Positions 24,122-32,139 of a DNA stretch of 64,000 nucleotides are shown piece by piece. The first letter of the stretch is position 1. Every line of letters begins with the position of its first letter. The notes under the pieces are model-generated. The model did no database searches and was not told where the DNA came from. It was given only the letters and a program-made list of their open reading frames with translations. The position numbers and the translations under genes were made by a program. The DNA is from Pseudomonas sp. TH41. GTDB lineage: Bacteria > Pseudomonadota > Gammaproteobacteria > Pseudomonadales > Pseudomonadaceae. Where the stretch lies: NCBI RefSeq assembly GCF_016650695.1, contig NZ_JAEKFH010000006.1, forward strand, positions 496,001-560,000. The letters are read 5' to 3'.

Positions 24122-25447
24122 TCAGCTTTTCAAGGGGACGAGGCTCGCGCGGCGCTGAGCTTCCAGGCACAGCACGAGGATGGCACTGAGCGTCATGAAT
24201 CCTGCAACGACCAGCATGGCGAGGTTGTAGGAACCGGTAGCGTCTTTCACCGCGCCGATGAACCAGCCCACGAACATTCCTGATGCAACACCCACACTCG
24301 TGACCAGAGCAATGCCAGCAGCGGCGCCTCGGTCAGACAGGAGGCGAGACGGCAATTGCCAGAACGTACTGATGCTGCAGAAGCAACCGGTGGCGCCGAT
24401 CGAAAAGGCAATCATCGTCTGGATGGGGGAACTCATGTACAAGGCGCTGGCAAGTGCCAAGGCGCTAATGATCATGGGGGCAGATACGAACGCGACACTG
24501 AATGGGCGTTTGCGTACGTAGCGGCCATAGAACGCCATTGCGATGATCGACGCCGTAAAGGGGATGGCCGTGATTTGGCCGACCTCAAAGATGCTGTATT
24601 TGACGTTGAAGCTCGCCTCAAACCCTTTGACGACTTGGGGGAGGAAGTACAGGAGGCTGATGATCGTTGCATTGATGCCAAAGTAGACCAGGCCAAGAGC
24701 CCAGATTTTTGGATTACGCAGAACCTCGGCGAGGGTTGAGCCTCCAGCCACAGGCACCTCTTTGCGTTCCAACTCCAGCGCCTGCTTGACTTCATCCTTT
24801 TCAGCGGGAGACAACCAGGTGCTTTTCTCGGGACTGTCTGGCAACAGTACAAAGACCACAATTCCCATGATGATCGCTGGCAGTGCTTCGAGCAGAATCA
24901 TGCTACGCCAGCCGCTCATGCCGAACAGCGACACTTCCTGCATCACCCAGGTGGATATCGGTGCACCCAACATGCCGGTAATCGGGATTGCCATGACGAA
25001 CAGTGACATCAGCCAAACACGGTCACGGGTGGGTAACCACAGGGTCAGGAAATAAACGACACCGGGGAAAAAGCCTGCTTCTGCGGCGCCTAAAGCGAAA
25101 CGTGCGATGTAGAGCCAGGTTGCATTCTGAATCAGGCAAGACGCGGCGCTGATCAATCCCCAGGTCACCATAATCCTCATCATCCACATGCGGGCGCCAA
25201 AGCGATGGAGACAAAGGTTGCTGGGCACTTCGAAGAGGATGTAACCCAGAAAGAACAGGCTTGTGCCGAGGCCGTATTGGGCCATGGTAATGCCGATCTC
25301 CTGGTTCATCGTCAGCGACGCATAACCGACGTTTGCTCTGTCCAGCTGATTGATGAGGTACATCAACATCAGCAATGGAGCCAACCGCCAAACGATCTTT
25401 CTAGAGAGCTCGGGACTTAACCTCGCGGAGACGATGGGTGCGGTCAT
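24122..25447 (-). CDS. MFS transporter, anion:cation symporter family
   Basis: The 441-residue carrier has the ACS pattern: LLMLMYLINQLDRANVGYAS in helix 1, ILFEVPSNLCLHRFGARMW in the 2-3 loop, and twelve predicted helices. It is the first gene of a unit with the class II aldolase. The family imports organic acid anions. It is clearly a different protein from the carrier at 17042, with different loops. Confidence 0.9.
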   Translation of the reverse strand: MTAPIVSARLSPELSRKIVWRLAPLLMLMYLINQLDRANVGYASLTMNQEIGITMAQYGLGTSLFFLGYILFEVPSNLCLHRFGARMWMMRIMVTWGLISAASCLIQNATWLYIARFALGAAEAGFFPGVVYFLTLWLPTRDRVWLMSLFVMAIPITGMLGAPISTWVMQEVSLFGMSGWRSMILLEALPAIIMGIVVFVLLPDSPEKSTWLSPAEKDEVKQALELERKEVPVAGGSTLAEVLRNPKIWALGLVYFGINATIISLLYFLPQVVKGFEASFNVKYSIFEVGQITAIPFTASIIAMAFYGRYVRKRPFSVAFVSAPMIISALALASALYMSSPIQTMIAFSIGATGCFCSISTFWQLPSRLLSDRGAAAGIALVTSVGVASGMFVGWFIGAVKDATGSYNLAMLVVAGFMTLSAILVLCLEAQRRASLVPLKS

Positions 25448-25784
25448 AGCAAGTTCTTCCTATAGTCAAGGTGGGTAACCAGACGAGCGCGATTCGAATC
25501 GAGGGGTCATTTCAGCATCGGGTTAAAAGTGTCGCAAACCATGCTTTTTCAATGCTTGTTGAGCTTTTATGAACAACTGCTCAGGAATCCCGTTTGTGGT
25601 GCGAAAAAGTCTTTTGCGCACAACCATGGGCTGTTATTTCGCCTGTTGTTTTATCGTGAAAGGACTTGGGTGCGGGTCCAGGAAGTATCCGTAGGGGGGA
25701 AGTAGTTCGGCGAGCGGTAGTGCCCTTGATCAGTTATGACCACGTACGGGCAAGTTTTTAGAATTGAGGAGTCAGTTACGAAAA
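25448..25784. other. Intergenic promoter region, no gene seen
   Basis: This stretch upstream of the MFS gene contains a dyad (GTGCG ... CGCAC near 25598-25621) and AT-rich sequence but no credible reading frame. Confidence 0.4.
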
Positions 25785-25822
25785 AACCTGTGGTGAGGGA
25801 GCAAGCTCCCTCACCACAGGTT
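25785..25822. repeat. Single REP palindrome (GAGGGAGC/GCTCCCTC type)
   Basis: Perfect 18-base arms beginning AACCTGTGGTGAGGG are separated by AA. The core matches the GTGG-GAGGGAGC-AA-GCTCCCTC palindromes widespread between fluorescent Pseudomonas genes. It is preceded by six A residues and could also act as a terminator read leftward. Confidence 0.75.
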
Positions 25823-25908
25823 CAGTGTTGCGCTTAAGTGAACAGCATCGACGTCGTGTCCGGGATTATTTTCCAGCAGTCGTCGTCAGCCGATTCCCTT
25901 TATTGAAT

Positions 25909-26640
25909 TCAGGGAGCGACCTGCAAAACCGGGCGCATCAGAATTTCCTCGATGAGCACATTAGCTGGCTGTGCAAAGGCGTAGACCAGCGCCTGGGCAA
26001 CGTCTTCTGACTTCAATGCATCCAACTGTTCGCGGCGATTCTGTAACGCCTCACTCACGTTCTCACCGAACTCGGTCCACACCGCTCCCGGTTCGATGAC
26101 TGTGACCCGAATCCGATCCGGGCCCAGTTCTTTACGCAAGGCATCGTGGAACCCAATCACGGCGTATTTGGTCGCGCTATAGACAGACCAGTTCTCGACA
26201 CCGTATCGACCCCCTACGCTTGAAACCGAACAGATCATTGCCCCAGGCCGCCCTCGCAGAAGAGGTATGGCCTCTTGAGTGCAATTGAGTACGCCATAGA
26301 TGTTCACGTCGATCATGCTTTTCCAGTCAGCGGCGGTGCTCTGTTCGAATTTCGCGCTGACGCCGAGGCCGGCGTTGTTGAAAAGCAAATCAAGGCCGCC
26401 GAATCGCTCGCCAATAGCAGCAAACAGGGCCTTGACCTCGGCCTGATCGGTCACGTCGGCTTGCATGACGGTAACCTTGTCGCCCAAGCGCTGAGCCAAT
26501 GCCGCAAGACGTTCTGCTCGACGAGCGACCATGATCACATGCACGCCCTCATCCACCAGCAGTTTCACCGTGGCCGCTCCTATACCGCTGGAAGCGCCTG
26601 TAATCACAGCAATTTTTCCCGCAAGGTCTTGCATTTTCAT
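25909..26640 (-). CDS. SDR-family oxidoreductase, canonical
   Basis: The 243-residue protein has TGASSGIGAAT (about 14-24), NNAG (about 87-90), the catalytic Ser in SVSSVGG and YSATK. It resembles NADP-dependent serine/3-hydroxy acid dehydrogenases such as YdfG in layout. An AGGA site precedes the ATG. It is divergent from a LysR gene across a region with a strong dyad, so regulation by that LysR is likely. The substrate is unknown. Confidence 0.9.
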   Translation of the reverse strand: MKMQDLAGKIAVITGASSGIGAATVKLLVDEGVHVIMVARRAERLAALAQRLGDKVTVMQADVTDQAEVKALFAAIGERFGGLDLLFNNAGLGVSAKFEQSTAADWKSMIDVNIYGVLNCTQEAIPLLRGRPGAMICSVSSVGGRYGVENWSVYSATKYAVIGFHDALRKELGPDRIRVTVIEPGAVWTEFGENVSEALQNRREQLDALKSEDVAQALVYAFAQPANVLIEEILMRPVLQVAP

Positions 26641-26796
26641 TAGAGGTTCCTAATCAAAGCGGCTAGCTTCGGCGGGTTGCCGGGCAGCAAGCATGGCGGT
26701 GGGTATGACCAAAACGGCCGATACGGTCCAGGTAATCGTTGAGTGTTTTAATGGTACACCGAGCTACATGAGCTTCCGTTTAGCTTTACTGCACGA

Positions 26797-26819
26797 AACG
26801 TTGAGTCATATTCAACGTT
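26797..26819. promoter_or_regulatory. Inverted repeat between divergent SDR and LysR genes
   Basis: Perfect 8-base arms AACGTTGA and TCAACGTT are separated by 7 bases. It lies 80 bases before the LysR start, in the usual place of a LysR recognition site, and is the only strong dyad in this intergenic region. Confidence 0.55.
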
Positions 26820-26898
26820 ATATGGGCTGCAATGACGGATACTCCGCGCGCCAACTTACAATAATCGACAAAACGCGCGCCGCTCATAGGAGGTCATC

Positions 26899-27813
26899 AT
26901 GGAATCTCAATTTCTCGAAAGCTTTGTTGCTGTGATCGAGCACGGCTCAATCGCTGAAGCTGCCCGCCATTTGAATCTGACCGCTGCCGCCATAGGTCTC
27001 AGGATCCGCGCACTCGAAGGTGAGTTCGGCACACCCTTACTGCACCGCGCGGGGCGCACTGTGGTGGCGACGGAAGCCGGCTACAGGGTTTTCAGCCGTG
27101 CCAATACGGTCCTTAGAGAGATCAACGATCTGCGGGAACTCGCCACCAGTCCTTCTATGACGGGCCAGCTACGGTTGGGGGCAACGTTCAGTGCGATCAC
27201 CGGTTTGTTACCCCCTATCCTGGCTCGATTCACACACTCCAACCCTCAAGCCAAAATATTCATCCAGCCCGCGTTTTCTGGTGCTCTGTATCGCAGTGTG
27301 TGTGATGGTGAACTTGATGCCGCTGTCATGATTGAGCCGCAATTCGAGATCCCTAAAACGTGCCAATGGCATACTTGGGTAGAGGAACCCTTGATACTGC
27401 TGACACCCTCTTCGATGGAGGTAAACCATCCTCACGAAACGCTCGCGGGTGAACCTCTTATTCGATATGACCGAAATCTATGGGGGGGCAAGCACGCCGA
27501 CAGCTACCTCCGTCAGGCGGGCATCCAACCGGTTGAACGTTATGAACTTGAGTCACTCAGCGCCATCAGCCTGTTCGTTAACGAAGGCCTGGGTGTTTCA
27601 CTGGTGCCCGATTGGACAGGGCCCTGGCCTGAGGGGTTATCCCTCAACAAGTACTTGCTCCCTCTCGATGGCTTCAATCGCCGCGTTGGGTTGCTGTCGA
27701 GCAAGGCTTCCGTTCGCACAGGGCAAATAGATGCCCTGATCGAAACCGCCAAGGTGTGCCTGCCTCATCTCAGACGTGACGATGGCTCATTGATCAAACG
27801 GTTTGCCCACTAA
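26899..27813 (+). CDS. LysR-family transcriptional regulator
   Basis: The 304-residue protein has an N-terminal helix-turn-helix (HGSIAEAARHLNLTAAAIGL) in which the usual S-x-V-S recognition wording is altered to AAIGLRI. An AGGAGG site 6 bases before the ATG is strong. It is divergent from the SDR gene and converges on a DapA-family gene. It probably senses a small acid and controls the SDR or DapA gene, but neither is shown. Confidence 0.85.
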   Translation: MESQFLESFVAVIEHGSIAEAARHLNLTAAAIGLRIRALEGEFGTPLLHRAGRTVVATEAGYRVFSRANTVLREINDLRELATSPSMTGQLRLGATFSAITGLLPPILARFTHSNPQAKIFIQPAFSGALYRSVCDGELDAAVMIEPQFEIPKTCQWHTWVEEPLILLTPSSMEVNHPHETLAGEPLIRYDRNLWGGKHADSYLRQAGIQPVERYELESLSAISLFVNEGLGVSLVPDWTGPWPEGLSLNKYLLPLDGFNRRVGLLSSKASVRTGQIDALIETAKVCLPHLRRDDGSLIKRFAH

Positions 27814-27852
27814 ACCGGGCCAACACCGTGCCAGGCTAGGCTCCAGCAACGT

Positions 27853-28782
27853 TCAGACGTCAGCTCGACGATCGTAACGGGCAAGACGTTTGAGCAAATT
27901 GTCGACTTCAACGCGCGCCTTCTCCGACATCGGTGCTGCAGGTTTGCGTTGTGCAGCGGACGTCAAGATTCCACGTTTCATCATCACGTACTTACGAACG
28001 GCCAAGCCAACGCCTGGCTGTTGCTCATAACGAAGCAACGGCAGGTGGGCATCGAACAAATCATGGGCTTCTTCAATCTGGCCCGCTTTAGTCATTCGCA
28101 CCACATCGCAAAGCATATCGGGGAAGGCATATCCGGTATTTGCACCGTCGGCGCCACGGGCCAATTCGTACTCCAAAAACAAACCGTTGTTACCCACCAT
28201 GATGGATATGTGGCGCATGGTGCCTTGCGCTTCGAAGTTGCGCAGAGTGGAGATTTTTTCAAGCCCCGGCCAATCTTCATGTTTGAGCATTACGCATGAA
28301 GGCAGCTCCGTAACGATGCGTCGAATGACGGGCGGTGACATCTGCACCGAGAAGGTCAGTGGATAGTCCTGCAATACGAAAGGGACGTCACCGCCAATGG
28401 CATCCACAGCCTGATGGTAATAGTTGACGATTTGGTCATCGGTGCGCAGCGTGTTTGGCGGCGCGATCATTACCCCGGCAGCGCCGCGATCCATCACTTC
28501 ATGCGTAAGCGCGCGCATGGACGCAAATCCTGGAGCAGACACGCCGACAATAACGGGAAGCTTCTGGGCACGCTGGATAACCTGGCTGGCAATATCCAGC
28601 GATTCGCAGTACTCCAGTTTCGGCGCTTCGCCCAATTGACCCAATACAGTCATGCCGGTCGAGCCGCACTCCAGGTAAAAATCGACCATCCTGTCTATCG
28701 AGGATTTATCGATGTCGCCGTTATCGAAAAAGGGCGTTGGGGCGATTGGAAAGACGCCATTGGCATCGGCAGTAAGAGGCAT
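27853..28782 (-). CDS. DapA-superfamily lyase/synthase
   Basis: The 309-residue TIM-barrel protein has the family motifs GSTGMTVLGQLGEAPKL, FVLQDYPLTFSVQM with the catalytic Tyr, and CVMLKHEDWPG with the Schiff-base Lys. It forms or cleaves a pyruvate-type adduct. Among sub-families it looks more like a catabolic aldolase/dehydratase than lysine-biosynthetic DapA, since the usual GTTGE motif is GSTGM here. The ATG at 28782 has a GGAG site; the upstream frame from 28836 lacks homology. It stands alone, and a TTGATATCAA palindrome lies upstream at 28909. Confidence 0.85.
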   Translation of the reverse strand: MPLTADANGVFPIAPTPFFDNGDIDKSSIDRMVDFYLECGSTGMTVLGQLGEAPKLEYCESLDIASQVIQRAQKLPVIVGVSAPGFASMRALTHEVMDRGAAGVMIAPPNTLRTDDQIVNYYHQAVDAIGGDVPFVLQDYPLTFSVQMSPPVIRRIVTELPSCVMLKHEDWPGLEKISTLRNFEAQGTMRHISIMVGNNGLFLEYELARGADGANTGYAFPDMLCDVVRMTKAGQIEEAHDLFDAHLPLLRYEQQPGVGLAVRKYVMMKRGILTSAAQRKPAAPMSEKARVEVDNLLKRLARYDRRADV

Positions 28783-29036
28783 GATCAACTCCAGATTCAG
28801 GGCCAGATGAACGGCTCGTGAGACACTCGCCTTCATGGTTCTGTGTGTCAGGGTAAGACGTGATACTCAGCGCGACAAACGCTGATTACTCATCAAATTC
28901 ATGCGGTTTTGATATCAATTGAAGATTGTCCTCCGCAGCACTGTCGGGAGCGACCCAGCCTTGTAGATTATTTCCTGCGAGGCACTGAACACTCTTGGTA
29001 CTACCAGTCAGCCTCTTAAAAAGCTGCGGATTTATG

Positions 29037-29073
29037 ATGCACCCCATCGGTTTATCTAACCTTTGGGGTGCAT
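29037..29073 (-). terminator. Hairpin past the chemoreceptor remnant
   Basis: Ten-base arms ATGCACCCCA and TGGGGTGCAT lie just past the stop of the chemoreceptor remnant, read leftward. It may be that gene's old terminator; there is little T tract. Confidence 0.45.
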
Positions 29074-29099
29074 TCAGTTTGCGCGGGAACTATCAAGGA

Positions 29100-29320
29100 C
29101 TAGAGGCTAAACCGCCCAACCATAGTGTTCAGATCCAGCGCCAGACGCGCCAGCCATTTCTCGCCGCGCTCGTCTGATTGGCCCCGGTGGCCGACTGCAC
29201 CGACAAATCACGAATGTTCACCAGATTGCGGTCCACTTCGCGGGCCACTTGCGCCTGTTCTTCGGCGGCGCTGGCGATCACCAGGTTGCGTTCGTTGATT
29301 TCGACAATGGTGTTGTTGAT
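29100..29320 (-). pseudogene. Remnant of a methyl-accepting chemotaxis protein gene (3' end)
   Basis: Read leftward, the translation gives INNTIVEINERN followed by an ASAAEEQAQVAREVD stretch and SVQSATGANQTSAA. This is the conserved C-terminal signalling end of Pseudomonas chemoreceptors. The frame then shifts, and a second frame supplies LARLALDLNTMVGRFSL and a stop at 29102-29100. Upstream sequence is replaced by IS66-like DNA, so nothing but the tail is left. Confidence 0.8.
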
Positions 29321-29346
29321 GGGCCCTTCACGCCATTCGACAAAGG

Positions 29347-29575
29347 CATCCCGACGGCAGACTGCTGGCCCACGTAAAGGTGGCCAAGGTTGCTCACCAT
29401 CGGCCGCTGTATCGACAAGAGAAAATCTTCGCCCGAGCCGGTCTGGCGAACGCCCGTTCGACCTTGGCGCAATGGGTTGGCGTCTGCGGGGTGCAGTTAC
29501 AGCTATTGGTGGATGCGTTGCGCGATGCAGTGCTCGAGCATGGCGTGATCCACGCCGATGAAACGCCGGTATAGA
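29347..29575 (+). mobile_element. IS66-family transposase (TnpC) fragment
   Basis: The rightward frame reads LLAHVKVAKVAHHRPLYRQE and then IFARAGLANARSTLAQWVG, ending with the HADETPV motif of IS66 transposases before a stop. Both ends of the gene are missing. The fragment abuts the chemoreceptor tail, so an IS66 insertion probably broke that gene. Confidence 0.8.
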
Positions 29576-29640
29576 TACTGACACCGTGCGCCAATGCCCA
29601 CCGCTGTCATGGGCTGAAGCAGCTGATTATTCGAAGTGAA

Positions 29641-29669
29641 CCTGTCAGATAATTTATGTAGCGGGGAAC
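29641..29669 (+). promoter_or_regulatory. Element shared with the second PtrA-like gene (copy 1)
   Basis: A 29-base stretch starting CCTGTCA and ending GCGGGGAAC matches 25 of 29 positions at 39746-39774. It begins 110 bases before this gene's ATG; the other copy begins 109 bases before its ATG. It is likely a promoter or activator site; the TGTCA half resembles metal-responsive OmpR-type boxes. Confidence 0.6.
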
Positions 29670-29703
29670 AAGTCGATAGGTTGCCCTCCTTAAAATGAGA
29701 TGA

Positions 29704-29726
29704 CACCAACAAATACTATGTTGGTG
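29704..29726 (+). other. 5' leader hairpin of PtrA-like gene 1
   Basis: Eight-base arms CACCAACA and TGTTGGTG with a seven-base loop end 24 bases before the ATG. A similar hairpin with a CCAACA/TGTTGG core precedes the paralog at 39855. It may affect mRNA stability or translation. Confidence 0.55.
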
Positions 29727-29750
29727 CAACCCACTTACTGGAAGGTTCCA

Positions 29751-29990
29751 ATGAAAACCCTTAAAGCTTTGTTGATCGTTACTTTGATGAGTGCGTCTGT
29801 TACCGCGATGGCCGAAGGTGGTGGTGATCAGGTCATGGCCAGAATGGACGCCGCGCGTGATGCAGCGATGGCGCATTATCAACAGACTAAAGATACCAGC
29901 AATGTCGCGAGTACTCAGAAAACTAAAGACGCCAGCGCTGTCGCGAGTAATCAGAAATCAGGTTCAGAAGCGGCAAAGCGCACTAACTGA
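29751..29990 (+). CDS. Small secreted protein, PtrA-like N-terminal domain (copy 1)
   Basis: The 79-residue protein has a signal peptide with the cleavage motif AMA before EGGGD. The mature part is Gln/Lys/Ser/Ala-rich with an imperfect repeat (TKDTSNVAST, then TKDASAVASN). The EGGGDQVMARMDAAR start of the mature chain resembles the PtrA family, known as small copper-induced periplasmic proteins in Pseudomonas. A GGAAGG site precedes the ATG at 29751. A close paralog lies at 39855-40058. A metal-stress role is inferred from family only. Confidence 0.75.
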   Translation: MKTLKALLIVTLMSASVTAMAEGGGDQVMARMDAARDAAMAHYQQTKDTSNVASTQKTKDASAVASNQKSGSEAAKRTN

Positions 29991-30269
29991 CAGTGCTTCA
30001 TCGATCATATTACCTTCGCTGCCAAAATATTCACCATCCGTTTTAAGTGTCATGGGATATAACCGATCCCTGTGAAACCTGGTTTGATCCGGGCCAGTCA
30101 TTTACCGTGTAGTGGTTGGGCTTGTCAGTATAAATTATTGAAATAACTATGGTTTTTAAGAACAGCCGACCAAATGTGAGAATGCACCACTGACTGGGCC
30201 GCCCAAGAGCCGGATAAACTTTCCGACTTCGATTACATCGGGAATCGCAAGTAAACACACCGCGAATGA

Positions 30270-30480
30270 TTAATCGCCGAAATGGAACAGTTGGTGCACT
30301 GGAGTAGGTTGCGGAACCTGATACGAACCGTATTACCCCAAGGTCTATGGCGGTAGGAAGCCTTTTCCGCTGGAAACTATGCGGTGAATTCGCCTGCCGA
30401 CAAACGAGCTCGCACTCAGCGACCCTGCGATGGAAGAAACGCTCCATGGCGTAACTTCACTACATCTATTTGCGCGCCTG
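30270..30480 (+). mobile_element. IS5-family transposase remnant (N-terminal half, frameshifted)
   Basis: In shifting rightward frames the sequence reads AEMEQLVHWSRLRNLI, then EPYYPKVYGGRKPFPLETM, then LSDPAMEETLHGVTSLHLF. These are consecutive blocks of an IS5 transposase N-terminal region, separated by frameshifts and a TGA. It is inactive. The matching C-terminal part appears at 38229, on the other side of the first efflux cluster. Confidence 0.75.
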
Positions 30481-30628
30481 ATGCTAATCGCCTGATCGTT
30501 TGTTGGTTTTTTTGTGATCGACTCGACGCCTTCGGTGAAGTTGTTCGGAGTTTCCGAGTAAAAAACTGAGTGCATAAAAATAACTACTCCACAAGTTAAG
30601 TAAAATTAATCAGGGAGTTCGTATAGCA

Positions 30629-31981
30629 GTGAAAATCTCATTTCGATTCAGCCCGCTTTTCGTCGCGCTGGCTACAACGATGTCCACCTGCGCCCACGCA
30701 GACGATGCCACCAGCACCGCCGGCAGTAAGGATGGATTCATTGAAGGCTCGAGCTTAAATCTTGCCCTGAAGAACTACTACTTCAACCACGATCGCCATG
30801 ACGGCAAGCAGGACAGCAAGGAATGGGGCCAGGGCTTCATCGGCATCTTCGAGTCCGGCTTCACCCAGGGCCCTGTCGGTTTCGGTATTGACGCCAATGC
30901 CATGCTCGGCTTGAAACTCGATGGCGGTGGCGGCAGCGGCGGTTCGAGTATCCTGCCGATCACTGAGCCAGACCCGAACAAGAACAACCTTTACGGCAAA
31001 GCCCCGACGGACTTCTCGTCAGCCGGCGGCGCGTTGAAGATGCGAGCCTTCGACACGGTGCTGAAGGTCGGTGACCTGTTCCTTAACAACCCAGTGATCG
31101 CCGGCGGAACCACGCGTATGCTGCCGATGACCTTCCAGGGTTTCAGCCTGACCAACACTAGCTTCAACCACCTGACGCTGGACGCTGGCCAGGCGAGCTT
31201 CACCAAGACGTTCAACAGCACTAACAACGAGCGCATCAGCACCTACTACGCCACCCTGCCAGAGGGTGAACACAGCCAGCACATGGACTGGGCCGGTGCT
31301 GTCTACACCGGCGTGCCGGGCATGACCTCCAGCCTGTACGCCTCGCAACTCAAAGACATCTGGAACCAGATTTACTACGACCTGGACTACAACTGGGCGC
31401 TCAATGATCTGGTCAGCCTGAACCCCGGCTTCCACTACTACCACACTCAGGACAGCGGTCAGGCGTTGCTCGGCACCATCGACAACAACACCTACAGCCT
31501 GCACCTGGGCGTGACCGTGGGTTACCAGACCGTCACCACGTCGCTCCAGAAAGTCAATGGCAATACACCGTTCGACTACATCCAAGACGGCGACAGCATC
31601 TTCCTCGACAACTCTCAGCAGTACTCGGACTTCAATGCTCCGGGCGAGAGATCCTGGAAACTGCAATACGCGTATGATTTCATGGGCTGGGGCGTGCCAG
31701 GCCTTACCTCGGCGGTGTCCTACACCCGCGGGACCATGGACCTGACCAAGGCCACCACCGCTGCCGACTCCGGCTACAGTTACTACAACGCTGATGGCAA
31801 AGACGCCAAGCACTGGGAACGTGACGTCGACCTGAAGTACGTGGTGCAGGAGGGCCCGGCAAAGCATCTCGGTATGCGCCTGCGTTGGGCCACTAACCGT
31901 GGTGGGGACGGCTACAAGGCCGTCGACCACGATGCAGACGAATACCGCATAATCATTGATTATCCGATCAGCGTGCTCTAA
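30629..31981 (+). CDS. OprD-family outer membrane porin
   Basis: The 450-residue protein has a signal peptide (cleaved after AHA, about residue 25), then the OprD opening GFIEGSSLNLALKNYYFN. Alternating beta strands follow, and it closes with YRIIIDYPISVL, a typical outer membrane C-terminus apart from a final Leu. It is a substrate-specific channel for small organic acids or basic amino acids. The start is GTG, with GGGAG rather far upstream. It has its own terminator and precedes an RND operon, whose relation to it is unclear. Confidence 0.9.
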   Translation: MKISFRFSPLFVALATTMSTCAHADDATSTAGSKDGFIEGSSLNLALKNYYFNHDRHDGKQDSKEWGQGFIGIFESGFTQGPVGFGIDANAMLGLKLDGGGGSGGSSILPITEPDPNKNNLYGKAPTDFSSAGGALKMRAFDTVLKVGDLFLNNPVIAGGTTRMLPMTFQGFSLTNTSFNHLTLDAGQASFTKTFNSTNNERISTYYATLPEGEHSQHMDWAGAVYTGVPGMTSSLYASQLKDIWNQIYYDLDYNWALNDLVSLNPGFHYYHTQDSGQALLGTIDNNTYSLHLGVTVGYQTVTTSLQKVNGNTPFDYIQDGDSIFLDNSQQYSDFNAPGERSWKLQYAYDFMGWGVPGLTSAVSYTRGTMDLTKATTAADSGYSYYNADGKDAKHWERDVDLKYVVQEGPAKHLGMRLRWATNRGGDGYKAVDHDADEYRIIIDYPISVL

Positions 31982-31998
31982 CAAGCGCTCAATCAAGA

Positions 31999-32024
31999 AA
32001 GCCGGTTCTTTGAACCGGCTTTTT
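31999..32024 (+). terminator. Rho-independent terminator after oprD-family gene
   Basis: Arms AAGCCGGTT and AACCGGCTT with a five-base loop are followed by a T run. It lies 18 bases after the porin stop. Confidence 0.85.
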
Positions 32025-32139
32025 GTATTAGTGCGTCCTTTCGTAAAACCTTGATGATAAATTCTAGTTTATGTTCAAGTGATCGCCCCGTTAATCTTCG
32101 GTCCGCATACTTCCGTTAATAATTCTCGGAGGTTCCGGC

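Noticed and set aside
25785..25822. Long hairpin considered as a CRISPR-like or attachment repeat
   Set aside because: It is a single palindrome of the common Pseudomonas REP type, with no spacers or direct copies nearby.
28909..28918. TTGATATCAA upstream of the DapA-family gene, considered as an Anr/Fnr box
   Set aside because: The half sites touch directly, whereas Anr/Fnr boxes have four bases between them. It may be another operator but evidence is thin.
31019..31996. Leftward frame of 325 codons opposite the porin
   Set aside because: It mirrors the OprD coding strand and has low-complexity Val/Gln/His-rich sequence with no family resemblance.
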